Shown: in pieces, positions 11,301-20,745 of the stretch | Position numbering within the stretch: position 1 is the stretch's first letter | Layout of the letters: each line of letters starts with the position of its first letter | From: Drosophila pseudoobscura | Lineage: Eukaryota; Arthropoda; Insecta; Diptera; Drosophilidae | Reading direction: 5' to 3' | Length of the DNA stretch: 64,000 nucleotides | NCBI RefSeq assembly: GCF_009870125.1 | Contig: NC_046680.1 | Location: 18,123,501 to 18,187,500 of the forward strand | The notes under the pieces: model-generated | Told to the model about the DNA's origin: nothing | The model's database searches: none | The model's input: the letters and a program-made list of their open reading frames with translations, nothing else | Translations under genes and position numbers: made by a program

Positions 11301-11949
11301 TTTCCTTCTGCTCATTTTCCTGCTGGTCTCTTCGATTTCGTTCCTCTGCCGCATCTTTGAGGCTTTGTTCGTACTCGAGGCGCCACTTTGGTTTAGCGTG
11401 GAATGGACGACTGACGCGGTGTCGGTTTCTAGTGTCCTTCTGCTCACTGTCCAGCTGATCTCGCATCTCCTGTTCCTCTGCTTCATCTTTGTGGCTTTGT
11501 TCGTGCTCGAGGTGCCGCTTTGGCCGGTTTATCGAGAGTTCTTTGTGCACTTTGGTGTCGTCCTGAGACTTGATTTGTGATGCCATCTTTTTTCTGTTCT
11601 TGCAGCACGCTGCATAGGCCTCTACTTCGGGAATAATGCCCCCCACGAAGCAACGCTTTATATCGTCAAAGAAGTTGTCCAAGTACCACAGCGTCGAGAA
11701 TTCTCTCTGAAAGCGCGGGGAAGGTGAACCATGGCCCATTGTTGCCCGTGGATGTTCCTGCGCCAACTTGTCCATGTAGATGTCAATCACTTTGTGCAGG
11801 CATTCCCTGTTCAGCAGCATGGGAAAGGGCAATTCCTGTGGGTGGACGTCTGTGACCGACTTTGGCTTTGGCCTCCGTTTGGATTTGTCCTTATGACATG
11901 GGCACAATGAGTAAGTGCAGCATTTTGGCACCTCTCTAAAGCGGTCCAT
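8320..11949 (-). CDS. Large Lys/Glu-rich repeat protein of unknown function (2 exons, 1185 residues)
   Basis: Not recognised. The main exon is 11949-8577. The frame runs on past 8577, but a donor there (AAGA|GTACGG) and a strong acceptor at 8505-8506 (CCTATCCTCTAG) join it in phase to a second exon, 8504-8320. That exon adds 61 charged residues ending QKADCS, whereas the unspliced frame ends in a poor tail. The N terminus has a small Cys cluster (CCTYSLCPCHK) and a folded-looking segment (about 45-110, FSTLWYLDNFFDDIKRCFVGG). Residues ~120-650 are highly charged and largely disordered, with repeats of the type SKNEQDSKRKRTTGKK and DLEGMESFDKF. The C-terminal third has short conserved-looking blocks (PDPFLSDNDRKSQ, FPTRMELLHVPEPIMGPSF). 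No enzyme domain is visible. A structural or testis-type function is possible but unproven. Confidence 0.75.
10200..10830 (-). repeat. Degenerate tandem coding repeats in the Lys/Glu-rich protein
   Basis: Within the big exon the same blocks recur several times on the minus strand. One encodes EQDSKRKRTTGKK and follows ETSKN. Another encodes DLEGMESFDKFEKA. Copies of the second block lie near 10360-10400, 10490-10530 and 10680-10720, giving spacings of about 135 and 195 bp. Copies differ by a few bases and by unit loss, as expected for unequal exchange. Frame is kept in every copy. Confidence 0.7.
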
Positions 11950-12058
11950 TTAAAAAAAAAACTTTTTCTTAGTACAAACATACAATTTTAAGGCAAACAA
12001 AGATATATTCAATGATTTTTGATTTTAAATTCACACAACGTGTCGGAGAGTTATTGAA

Positions 12059-12446
12059 ATGATCCCCCCTTGGGTATTCTTCCTTCTCGTCCTGTCCTGC
12101 TTCGTGGCCAAAACGCTTCCTGGTGCGTTGCATAACTCTCTTGTTTCACTCTTGAACATTAGCTGACTACTCAGTCGAGCCTTGACTGTATTCTTTTTGT
12201 CTTCTCTCTTCGATCTGCTTCTTTGTAGACATCTCCATCTGCGTCAGACAGGAACTGCCAGCTCACAAATGTAGCAAGGATAGCAACGGAGTTCTATTTA
12301 AGTTTAATGATGGAACTACTCTTTTGAAACGGCAACAGCGAAGTTTAAACCAAATTTCCGTTGTTTCTTATCGATATGTATCGATAGGTTGTGCACTTAA
12401 CAGCACCGCACACTCTGTGAAATGTTACAGACTGTTCCTCCCGTAG
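12059..12446 (+). CDS. Candidate small secreted cysteine-containing peptide (2 exons, 93 residues)
   Basis: Too short and too split for simple ORF searches. ATG at 12059 opens a textbook signal peptide (MIPPWVFFLLVLSCFVAK). It reaches a donor at 12123 (CTG|GTGCGT). A 106-bp intron follows, with a CTGAC branch-like site and a long pyrimidine tract ending CTTCTTTGTAG. Exon 2, 12229-12446, stays open in phase for 72 codons to TAG. The mature part has four cysteines (ISICV, HKCSK, IGCAL, VKCYR). I recognise no family. Against it: two DRE elements at 12369-12386 lie inside exon 2, so the 3' part could be promoter DNA read as coding. The start lies 110 bp from the divergent 1185-residue gene. The signal-peptide exon and the intron are the strongest evidence. 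Confidence 0.45.
12369..12386. promoter_or_regulatory. Paired DRE elements upstream of Syngr
   Basis: Two perfect palindromic TATCGATA cores sit at 12369-12376 and 12379-12386, spaced ten bases start to start, or one helical turn. They lie 530-545 bp before the Syngr ATG and are good candidates for its DREF-type core promoter. Confidence 0.55.
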
Positions 12447-12914
12447 TGAAATGTTAATTTGCAAAATGCAGTCCTGCGCGTTGAAAGACCGTTGAGAGGG
12501 AAGTAAAATCTAGAAAAAAGTAAAAGTGAAAATCTGGCCCTTGAAATTTGTTCATTAATTATGCATTGATAAAATATAGAGAAACGGATAATTTTGTGTG
12601 CGCCCCAAAGGACAGGCCGCGTGCAGAGATTTCAAAGAAAGTGCTTGCATTTGTAGGAAAAAGCGAAGGACATTTTTCAAGTATCTTTTATTGTGGTCCG
12701 AATCGGATGTGCTGTAATCCATTATTGCGAGATATACGACATACACATACACATACATCTCCGTGTATACATACAATCGGCCGAGACGCCCGCGCTTTGC
12801 CCTTGGCTGCATTCGATTTTTCACAACAGGCCGTGAAAAGCGAGCAAAGAGCTCGCCACTGAAGAGCCGTCACCGCCATCATCATCATCAGTGGGAAAAG
12901 CAAAGGCCGCAAGC
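12447..12914. other. Probable Syngr 5' UTR and promoter-proximal region
   Basis: No supported gene. The stretch lies between the DRE pair and the Syngr start. Short frames here end quickly or lack a product, and CATC/CATA microsatellite patches occur near 12740-12770 and 12880-12890. Confidence 0.4.
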
Positions 12915-14428
12915 ATGGACATGCTCAACCAGATACTCAGCATTAATAATGGCGGCGCCTATGGGGGCGGCAAGGCTGGCGGAGCCTTCGATCCACTCAC
13001 GTTCGCCATGAAGCCCCAAGTTGTCATAAGGGCGCTCTGCTGGGTAAGTGACTAGTGGTGCTGGGAATTGCTGGGATTGCGAGGGTCCCCACACGCGCAT
13101 TACACACCGATTGTGTGGATTTGTTTATAGTGTCAGTGGCGTACTGGCTTACACTTTGAAGGGGGATTATTGGATCAGCTGCAGGATGGTCATAAAAACT
13201 CTCACGCCCATAAAAAGTTTATAATTAAATTCCATAAAGGTCCTCCCCCCACGGACTTGATGTACACACGTCACAAGCAACCAGGGCTCGGGGGGAGGGC
13301 CAGTGAGTGATAGTTTGCTTTTCTTGTAAGTGTACGTAATATTTGCACACACCCCCAACCCCGTAAAGGCACACCATTCCCCAAGGCCTGCTCCTGGCCA
13401 AACAAACTTGACTTGGCCTTCAGCGGAAATTGGGTCACAAACATAGGTCCGTCCGTTCTTCTATATGTCTGTTTTTCTGTGTACTTGAACTTTTGGATTT
13501 ATTGCACCTGCTTATGGAAATCGATGCCAGAGTGGGAGATGGGAGTGACCCACATATATTAGATGATGATGATACTGGTGTAATGGGAGCGGCATGCATC
13601 TCTTAACCTCTTGGAATTTCCATTCTGCAGCTCTTTTCAGTTGTGGTCTTTGGCTGCATTTCCTCCGAAGGCTGGACGGAGAAGGAGGGCAAGGAGTACT
13701 GTCTCTACAATGGCGATGGCATGGCCTGCAAGTATGGCAACATGGTAGGCGTATTTGGTTTTTTGGCCTCCATGGGCTTTATGGGCGGCGAGTTTCTCTT
13801 CGAGCGGATGTCGTCGGTGAAGAGCAGAAAGCGCTACGTCATGGCCGACTTGGGATTCTCCGGTAAGGGATCCAATATGGGTCAAAATCCACCATGGAAT
13901 GCACTTTTCATTTGAGTATCTTCTCCAGGCTTGTGGGCTTTCATGTACTTCGTGGCGTTCTTGTACTTGTGGTCCCAGTGGAGCTCGTCGCCGCCACCTC
14001 CTCTCGGCATTGGAGCCGGCAGCATGCAGACGGCCATTTGGTTCTGCCTCTTCTCGATTGCCACTTGGGTGGGTCCCAGTCCCTGAAATCAATGTATATC
14101 GGAGGCGTTATGTAATATTCCTCTCTATTGTCCAGGCCCTGTGCGCTCTGATGGCCTACAAACGATTCCTGATTGGAGCCGGCGATGAATTCACCTCGGC
14201 TTTCGAGACAGACCCCGCCAACGTCGTGCACCAGCAGGCCTACGGATATGCCATGGACAATGACAACGATCAATACAGCGCCTCGCCCTTCGGCCAGGGG
14301 CAGCAGGGTGAGTCGACTTAATACGATTGTTCATAATCATAAATTGATTCTGACTGGTGGTCCTTTTTACAGGCGGCATGGAGCCACAGCAACAGGCTGG
14401 CATGGAGTACCAGCAGCCCACCTATTAA
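12915..14428 (+). CDS. Syngr: Synaptogyrin (5 exons)
   Basis: Four-transmembrane MARVEL-family synaptic-vesicle protein. Exons are 12915-13043, 13631-13862, 13929-14068, 14136-14307 and 14373-14428, all GT..AG and in phase, encoding 242 residues, the family length. After a short cytoplasmic N terminus (FDPLTFAMKPQVVIR), TM1 spans the first intron (ALCW|LFSVVVFGCIS). The first luminal loop has the conserved Cys pair (EYCLYNGDGMACKYG). TM2 is GVFGFLASMGF, TM3 is GLWAFMYFVAFLYLW, and TM4 is IWFCLFSIATW|ALCALMAY. The cytoplasmic tail is Gln/Tyr-rich and ends QQPTY. It is adjacent to genes that are unrelated in function. Confidence 0.96.
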
Positions 14429-14642
14429 GGCATTTCCACACCTGCTCCTGCTCCTACTCCCACTCCTACTCCGTTGTCCACACACTTGAGAGTACTTGGG
14501 TTTTTTTGTAGCGCGAATGGCAAATGTTTTACACGACTACTAGCAAACACAAAGCGTTGGCTTTTACCAAATACACCGATGACGAACATATAAAACCAGT
14601 AACAGAAACAATAACGATACCAAGTAATACAAATTACAACAA

Positions 14643-14675
<33 letters not shown>

Positions 14676-15983
14676 TTGCTTTAGCCACAAGAAACAGGAG
14701 ATATACAAGCATACATACATATGTATATCTGAATAATACGAATAACTTGAGATTGAGATGATAACTGATAAGCTAGCCCCCTAAGTTGAGTGTGCAGTTT
14801 TTTGTAGTGGAAATTTGTTGCTGTATACAGATATACAAATAGCTATTGCCGTATATATCCTAGGACATCCTCGGATATGCTTTCAACGTTGTTAGTTATT
14901 TAGTGTTTACATGTACTTGTACTCGAATACGGTATTTATTACGACTTTCAGTTGTGCCAGGCCCTGGTCCCCCACAGCCACAGCCACAACCACAGCCACA
15001 GCCCCATATCCTCAGCTAGAGGGAAGGCATGAGGTATTTTAGATAAATTTACACACACACACATACAAATCGGATCCACAGCAGAGAGAGACAGCATCAG
15101 AGAGGCAATACGATAGGCAACTTACGAGAAGAAGAGGGAAGAGAACTGCTCAAATCACATATCCAATAGCCATCGCGGGTATGTATATACTCGAATTGTA
15201 GTCTTAGGGCCAGGGCAGGGCCATCGCTTGGTTAGAAATGCAATAACTATAATATTAGCGCCAAAACAAATGTAAATTCTAAACTACAAAATGTAGAACT
15301 GTTATGTGGAGAGCTGTACCGGAAACATAGCTTGAGACAACTGCAGGAATAAAGCAAAGAATTGTTAGAGCGACTTGCTTTCATCCAGGCTTGTGCCCTA
15401 ACAAACGATATGTATAGTAAACCTAAATACATATGAATTAACTTGAGTATATATACGCATATGTGTGTCGGAGAACGTAAGAATATTGATTACAAAATAG
15501 ATGTTCAGTTAATGCAACTTGCAATAAACTACAACAAATATTTGTTAAACCAAAACCATATATAATATATTATATATATTTCTGTATTGTATTTGTAAAG
15601 CGAACATTAAATTACCAGTTAATGCAACACAAGCAAAAGGAAATCTCAGTAAACATGTATACATATACTATACTATACTATACTATATATAATTATACAC
15701 ATATATATACCTAAATTATTCATGTAGAATTCGTGTGCGTTCAAATGATAGAAATACAGCAAATTATCGTATTACTCATACCCGTATTTAGAAAGAAAAC
15801 AAAAAACAAACTATGAAGAACAACACAAACCGCAAGAGGAACTAACCCGAAGACCCCGAACACTTGTGAACCATATTGTACCAGAGCAAATCCTCAAATC
15901 CTCTTAACTGAAAAAACCAAACCCAAATAAATATAAATATTTTTAAAAACTATCGGTAGAATTTGCAATCATTTAATTAGTCC
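14429..15983. other. Syngr 3' UTR and spacer to the I29 gene
   Basis: No other gene seen. Possible Syngr poly(A) signals lie at 15523-15528 and 15926-15931 (AATAAA). It holds a CAG-type repeat (14643-14674, AGC units with one CAACAGC break) and TACTA/TATA simple repeats near 15655-15710. The end meets the convergent I29 gene, whose minus-strand ATTAAA lies near 15971-15978. Confidence 0.5.
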
Positions 15984-17169
15984 TTAGAAATCCCGATCCA
16001 TGACAACCGGGCGCGGCATTTGCTTAGTCTTCCATTCCTCGAATGTCAGATCGCTGAACTGATTGATGTCCATCTCGTAAGGTACCATGTGCTGTTCGAA
16101 AAGTTTGTTGTGCTTCTTTATCGATCGCCAGTTGTCGCAGAACACATTGCGGCGCTTCTCCTTCTCAATCTCACTGTGGTAGTGGCCCCCAAAGTCAATC
16201 TTCAAATAAAATAACTTAAGTAAATACAAATTAAGAGAATTCGATTGTCACCAGAACTGACCAAGAATTTTTCCCAGGTAATCCGACATAGCATTTGATC
16301 ATTTGCCTCTTCCGAGACCTCTGTTGTGGAGTCATCTTTCGAGTCTTCTTCTTGTCTGTTTGTCGGTGCCTTAACTATGGACTTTTCTGTGGAGGACTGG
16401 AGATTTTCCTCCGCTATAGTAGATGCCTCTAATGGGAAGGCAGTAGAAACAGCGTCCTCTGATGTGACGACCTCAGGAGCTCTCATTACACCAGGGCGCG
16501 GCATTTGCTTAGTCTTCCATTCCTCGAATGTCAGATCGCTGAACTGATTGATGTCCATCTCGTAAGGTACCATGTGCTGTTCGAAAAGTTTATTGTGCTT
16601 CTTTATCGATCGCCAGTTGTCGCAGAACACATTGCGGCGCTTCTCCTTCTCAATCTCACTGTGGTAGTGGCCCCCAAAGTCAATCTTCAAATAAAATAAC
16701 TTAAGTAAATACAAATTAAGAGAATTCGATTGTCACCAGAACTGACCAAGAATTTTTCCCAGGTAATCCGACATAGCACTTGATCATTTGCATCTTCCGA
16801 GACCTCTGTTGTGGAGTCAACTTTCGAGTCTTCTTCTTGACTGTTTGTCGGTGGCTTAACTATGGACTTTTCTGTGGAGGACTGGAGATTTTCCTCCGCT
16901 ATAGTAGATGCCTCTAATGGGAAGGCAGTAGAAACAGCGTCCTCTGATGTGACGACCTCAGGAGCTCTCATTACACCAGGGCGGGGCATTTGCTTAGTCT
17001 TCCATTCCTCGAATGTCAGATCGCTGAACTGATTGATGTCCATCTCGTAAGGTACCATATGCTGCTCGAAAAGTTTGTTGTGCTTCTTTATCGCTCGCCA
17101 GTTGTCGCAGAACACAGTGCGGCGCTTCTCCTTCTCAATCTCACTGTGGTAGTGGCCCCCAAAGTCAAT
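15984..17169 (-). repeat. Near-identical 485-bp tandem intron+exon units in the I29 gene
   Basis: Units 16200-16684 and 16685-17169 have equal length. Their 62-bp introns (16200-16261 and 16685-16746) are identical base for base, and the exons differ at only seven residues. The terminal exon (15984-16199) matches the same unit over its first ~64 codons, with one silent difference found in the part I compared. The older unit with exon 2 (17232-17621) is 452 bp and clearly diverged. This indicates very recent duplication or gene conversion. Confidence 0.9.
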
Positions 17170-18101
17170 CTTCAAATAAAATAACTTAATTAAATTCAAG
17201 TTATGAGCATTCGATTGTCACCAGAACTGACCAAGAATTTTTCCCAGGTAATCCGACATAGCACTTGATCATTTGCCTCTTCCGAGACCTCTGTTGTGGA
17301 GTCAACTTTCGAGTCTTCTTCTTGACTATTTTGCTTAGCAATGGACTTTTCTGTAGTAGATGCCTCTAATGGGATGGCGCCAGAAATGGCTTCCTCAGAT
17401 GAGACGATCTCAGGAGCTCTCATCACACCGGGGCGTGGCATTTGCTTTAGTCGCCATTCCTCGAAGGTAAGATCGCTGAACTGATTGACGTCCATCTCGT
17501 AAGGTACCATATGCTGTTCGAAAAGTTTGTTGTGTTTCGTGATCGATCGCCAGTTGTCGCAGAACACATTGCGGCGCTTCTCCTTCTCAATCTCACTGTG
17601 GTAGCGGCCTCCAAAGTCAATCTTCGATTTAAAACAAAGCAATTAAATTAAAATTTCAAGAATTCGCTTGTCACCAGAACTGACCAAGAATTTTTCCCAG
17701 GCAGTCACACATTGTACTTCATCAGTTGGCTCTTTCGAGACTTCTGTTGTTGAGTCAAGTTTCAAATCTTCTCCTTGACTGTTTGTTGGTGGCTTAGCAA
17801 TGGACTTTTCTGTAGTAGATGCCTCTAATGGGAAGGCGGTAGAAATAGCTGCCTCTGATGTAACGATCTCAGGAGCTCTCTCCGATGTGAAGGTCTCCGA
17901 ATGACTGAGCGATGTAGAGCTGCTCTCAGATGTTCTCTCCGATTGAGACGCTTCAGAAGTTGCCAGCGACCGTCCATCTGTCACAGGCTCCACCTTAATG
18001 TTCGGCACGGGAGTAGACGTCTGGACTGGGAGTGCGAGAGCCCATGTCACACCCATCAGGCACACACAGAGGAAGAGACAAGGCCGGGAAACTGTACTCA
18101 T
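15984..18101 (-). CDS. Secreted protein with four I29 cathepsin-propeptide inhibitor domains (5 exons)
   Basis: Predicted multi-headed inhibitor of papain-family (C1A) proteases, acting outside the cell or in the secretory route. Exons are 18101-17685, 17621-17232, 17169-16747, 16684-16262 and 16199-15984, encoding 622 residues. Exon 1 encodes a signal peptide (CLFLCVCLMGVTWALA) and a Ser/Thr/Glu-rich stretch ending WEKFL. Every later exon begins IDFGG(H/R)YHSEIEKEK and completes an I29 domain. The ERFNIN pattern E-x3-R-x3-F-x2-N-x3-I-x3-N is perfect, followed by N-x-F-x-D as (D/V)-N-Q-F-S-D and LTFEEW. Ser/Thr/Glu linkers of 50-70 residues separate the domains. The splice choice TTG|GTCAGT..GAAG|ATTGAC is the only phase-0 solution that leaves the domain intact; the better-looking TCTG|GTGA donor gives a stop. 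The short single-domain crammer (CTLA-2-like) proteins are the nearest known analogue. No protease domain is attached. TATA and Inr sites precede the gene. Confidence 0.85.
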
Positions 18102-18118
18102 TTCAATTGTTTTTCGCG

Positions 18119-18152
18119 TACTGAGCTGCGCTCACAGCGGATGAGCTATATA
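18119..18152 (-). promoter_or_regulatory. TATA/Inr core promoter of the I29 inhibitor gene
   Basis: On the minus strand TATATA lies at 18152-18147 and an initiator TCAGTA at 18124-18119. The A of the initiator is 30 bases from the first T of the TATA box, the textbook spacing. The 5' UTR would be only about 21 bases. This is a strong, focused promoter, as expected for a tissue-restricted secreted product. Confidence 0.8.
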
Positions 18153-18576
18153 AGGCAGGCAGCTGCTAGGCAGCTGGCGCTGGCCTGGGGCTGGGGCTGG
18201 GGTCATTAAGTGGAAACATACTGATGATTTCCGAGAATTTTTTCCAAAGCTGGAAGAGGGTATCGCTTGCACTCGGACAGAGGGGCTCTGTGGGTTCCAG
18301 ATCAGATCAGAGTATATTTACTCTAATTATCGTGAACAGATTAAAAACATGGTGGCTGATAAGAAGGTAATCTTTGAATATCCAAATTCAAAGCGGGCAG
18401 CGAGTTTTGTGCGACAATTTAGCGATAAGAAGCTTATTCAATTATCCCGTACGGTACGTGATCTCACCGCAGATCATTGCATTGCAAAGCTTGAGTAGCG
18501 TTACGTTTAAAATTCGTAAATTTATTTATTGCTTAAGTGACTATCTAGAAATACAGACTAAATGGGCTTCTACTTA
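18153..18576. other. Spacer with the cathepsin gene 3' UTR
   Basis: Minus-strand poly(A) signals (TTTATT on +) lie at 18521-18526 and 18525-18530, about 50 bases after the cathepsin stop. The remainder is upstream DNA of the I29 gene. I see no gene in it. Confidence 0.5.
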
Positions 18577-20745
18577 TTATAGGATGGGGTAACTGCATTC
18601 GCTGGCGATGCCGCAGAAGCCGCCGGCATTGCGCAAGATTCGCATGAAGCCGCCCTCGCCCCAGTTCTGGGAATACGAGTTCTTGATGATCCAGTAATCT
18701 TGTCCTCCCTCGGATCCATAGCCGACGACGACAACGGAGTGGTTCACCTCGTCCTGGTTGCACTCTTCGTCCGCGTAGATGCCGCCCTGGTACTGCTCGA
18801 ACGAGATGGGGGCAGCGTTCATGGAGCAGGCCAACGGGCCCAGTGTGGCCACCACCTCCTTCATCTTCTGCTCGTCGCCTGGTGTGATGGTGGCGTAGTC
18901 GCGGATCTTCACGATGCTCTCCCTGGGGGGCTGGCCAGCCGTCTCGTTCTGCCTGCACTGCATCTCGAACTGTGTGTACGGATACTTGTTGGCCAGAGTG
19001 ATGCCGTGATCGCGTATGTACTCGAAGCCGTATTCCTGGAAGCCGCCGTCACAGCCCATGTTGCCGTAGTCGTCGGCACAGTCAACAAGATTCTGCTGGG
19101 ACAGCGAGGCCAGCACACCCGTGCGCCGGAAGAGATGCCCCTCGAGGGCGCCCGTCGTGGCGAACGACCAGCACGAGCCGCAACCCATTCCCTGGAATCC
19201 TGGCGGCGTCACTCCCCCCTTCTCGCGCCAGTCAAAGGACTCGGGCAGGTTGCCACTGGCCGGATTGGGAGCAGTCACGAAATTGATGTGGCCATTGGTG
19301 TATTTCCTGAAAGCAATTTGAATAAACTGAATGAGTACCGCTGATGAATGGGCCTGCCTATAAATGTGTCAAGTGCATGAGCTTTATTCTAAATAAATAC
19401 TGCAATAAGAACGAGGGGGAACGTTGTGAGTTGCTGCGGACACCGCAACTCTACAGTTATACCCGATACTAAGTCAGTATGGCTCTCCTCCGGCAGACGC
19501 CGCTAATATTAAGCGACACGGCGAAGAGTGCGTGCGAGAGAGACAGAAAATCAGTCTAAGCATGACGTCGGGCGCTGCGTAGCTACTGCAAATTGATTTG
19601 TTCCCTTTGGCTATAAAAATGATCTGATCTGATCCAGATTCAGAAACCTGATAGATATGATCATTATCTATGATTCTGTGTTTTTAGTTTTCTCGTATCT
19701 TCAAAATTGTGGATGCCACGTCCTTTGTGGTGGCGGAAGTGGGCGGGGCGAAGTTTTTAAATATTTTTGTAGCAGTGACATATCACAGAAGTCTGGATCC
19801 AAAACATCGTTGCTCTAGCTCTTATAGTCTTTGAAGACTAGGCGCTGAAGGGGACGGACAGACGGACGGACGGACAGACAGACAGAGCTCAATCGACTCG
19901 GCTATTGATGCTGATCAAGAATATATATACTTTATGGGGTCGGAAACAATTCCTTTTGGGCGTTACACACATCCACTTTCACCACAAATCTAATATACCC
20001 GAATACTCATTTTGAGTATCGGGTATAAAAACTTGAACTATGGAATACACTCCAATGGACTGCCAAAATTGAGTACTGGGAAAAGGAATATGCAACGAAT
20101 AAACAATTACTCTGATTCATAGCTAACACGATTATCTTTCAAGCATTGCCAAAATTGTGTAGCTGTTTCGCTCTTGATAAGCGAATGATAAGTGAATGAC
20201 TCGGAAATACGCGAACAGAATTCATTCAAGAGACCTCCGAACTGGATCCGCAGAAACATAAAGCTGCTCCTCCTTCTGGCCTATGCTTGTGCTTACGCAC
20301 GGGGAATATGCTCAGAAAACCAGTTCGATATTTATGAGATGGGTGCTAATTATTCAAGCACTGGGCTCCCCCTTTATGGGCTTTGATTGCGTCATAAATT
20401 GTGTGCTACATACTCGCCACTCTCGGAGACCTTCGATCCAAGAAGCGTGGCAATCTCCTTCTTGGTCAAGTCGGCCAGCGGATTGAGGTACAGGCGGTAG
20501 CCGGAGAAGCCACCGTCCGCATTCTTATTGCTCAGGTCGATCAGGGACTTCTTAGCAGCAAAGATACTCTCGCGGTATGCCCGCTCGCCTTCGTCCGCGT
20601 AAATTTTGCCAGTTTGGGCCAAGAAGTCGTCAAAGTTATTAACGTCGCACAGCTTGGGAAACGACTGGAGGGACTGCAATGACACTGCGCCCAGGCAGGC
20701 CAAGCCCAAGACCAGCTGCAGCCACATCGAAGGGCACTTCAACAT
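18577..20745 (-). CDS. Cathepsin L-like cysteine protease, apparently active (2 coding exons)
   Basis: Papain-family (C1A) zymogen of 353 residues; position and length recall melanogaster CG6347. Exons are 20745-20414 and 19306-18577, with the junction in GEK (GA|G). Exon 1 encodes a signal peptide (MWLQLVLGLACLGAVS) and an I29 propeptide. In the propeptide the ERFNIN positions read E-R-F-K-I-N (K for the first N), and YLNPLADL replaces GxNxFxD. Exon 2 encodes the mature protease starting near LPESFDWR. The catalytic set is complete: oxyanion Gln in GFQGMG, Cys in CGSCWSF, His in VNHSVVVVGYG and Asn in IIKNSYSQNWGEGG. An acceptor-like CATCATTGCAG directly precedes the ATG, so an upstream non-coding exon is likely. 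The 1107-bp intron carries a DINE-1-type element. The I29 inhibitor gene lies directly downstream on the same strand. Confidence 0.9.
19428..20029. mobile_element. DINE-1/INE-1 (SGM-type) non-autonomous Helitron-like element
   Basis: About 600 bp inside the cathepsin intron. Recognisable family landmarks include the terminal ATACCCGATACT and GAGTATCGGGTATA segments. A GGACGGACGGACAGACAGA block is also present, with TCGACTCGGCTATTGATGCT beside it, the reverse complement of the familiar AGCC-GAGTCGAT core. GGGGTCGGAAACAATTCC and the GGGCGGGGCGAAG block complete the set. Short hairpins lie at both ends (GAGTTG..CAACTC and ATACTC..GAGTAT). No coding capacity. Such elements are abundant in Drosophila, and this version looks like those of the obscura group. 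Exact ends are uncertain. Confidence 0.75.

Noticed and set aside
13637-14092. 151-codon minus-strand frame
   Set aside because: Antisense of Syngr exons and crosses its introns.
17622-17684. Alternative donor TCTG|GTGACA for the first I29 intron
   Set aside because: It gives GAT TGA, a stop, at the next exon; TTG|GTCAGT keeps phase 0 and an intact I29 domain in all four repeats.
18700-19344. 214-codon plus-strand frame
   Set aside because: Antisense of the cathepsin exon, kept open by the GC-rich codon bias.
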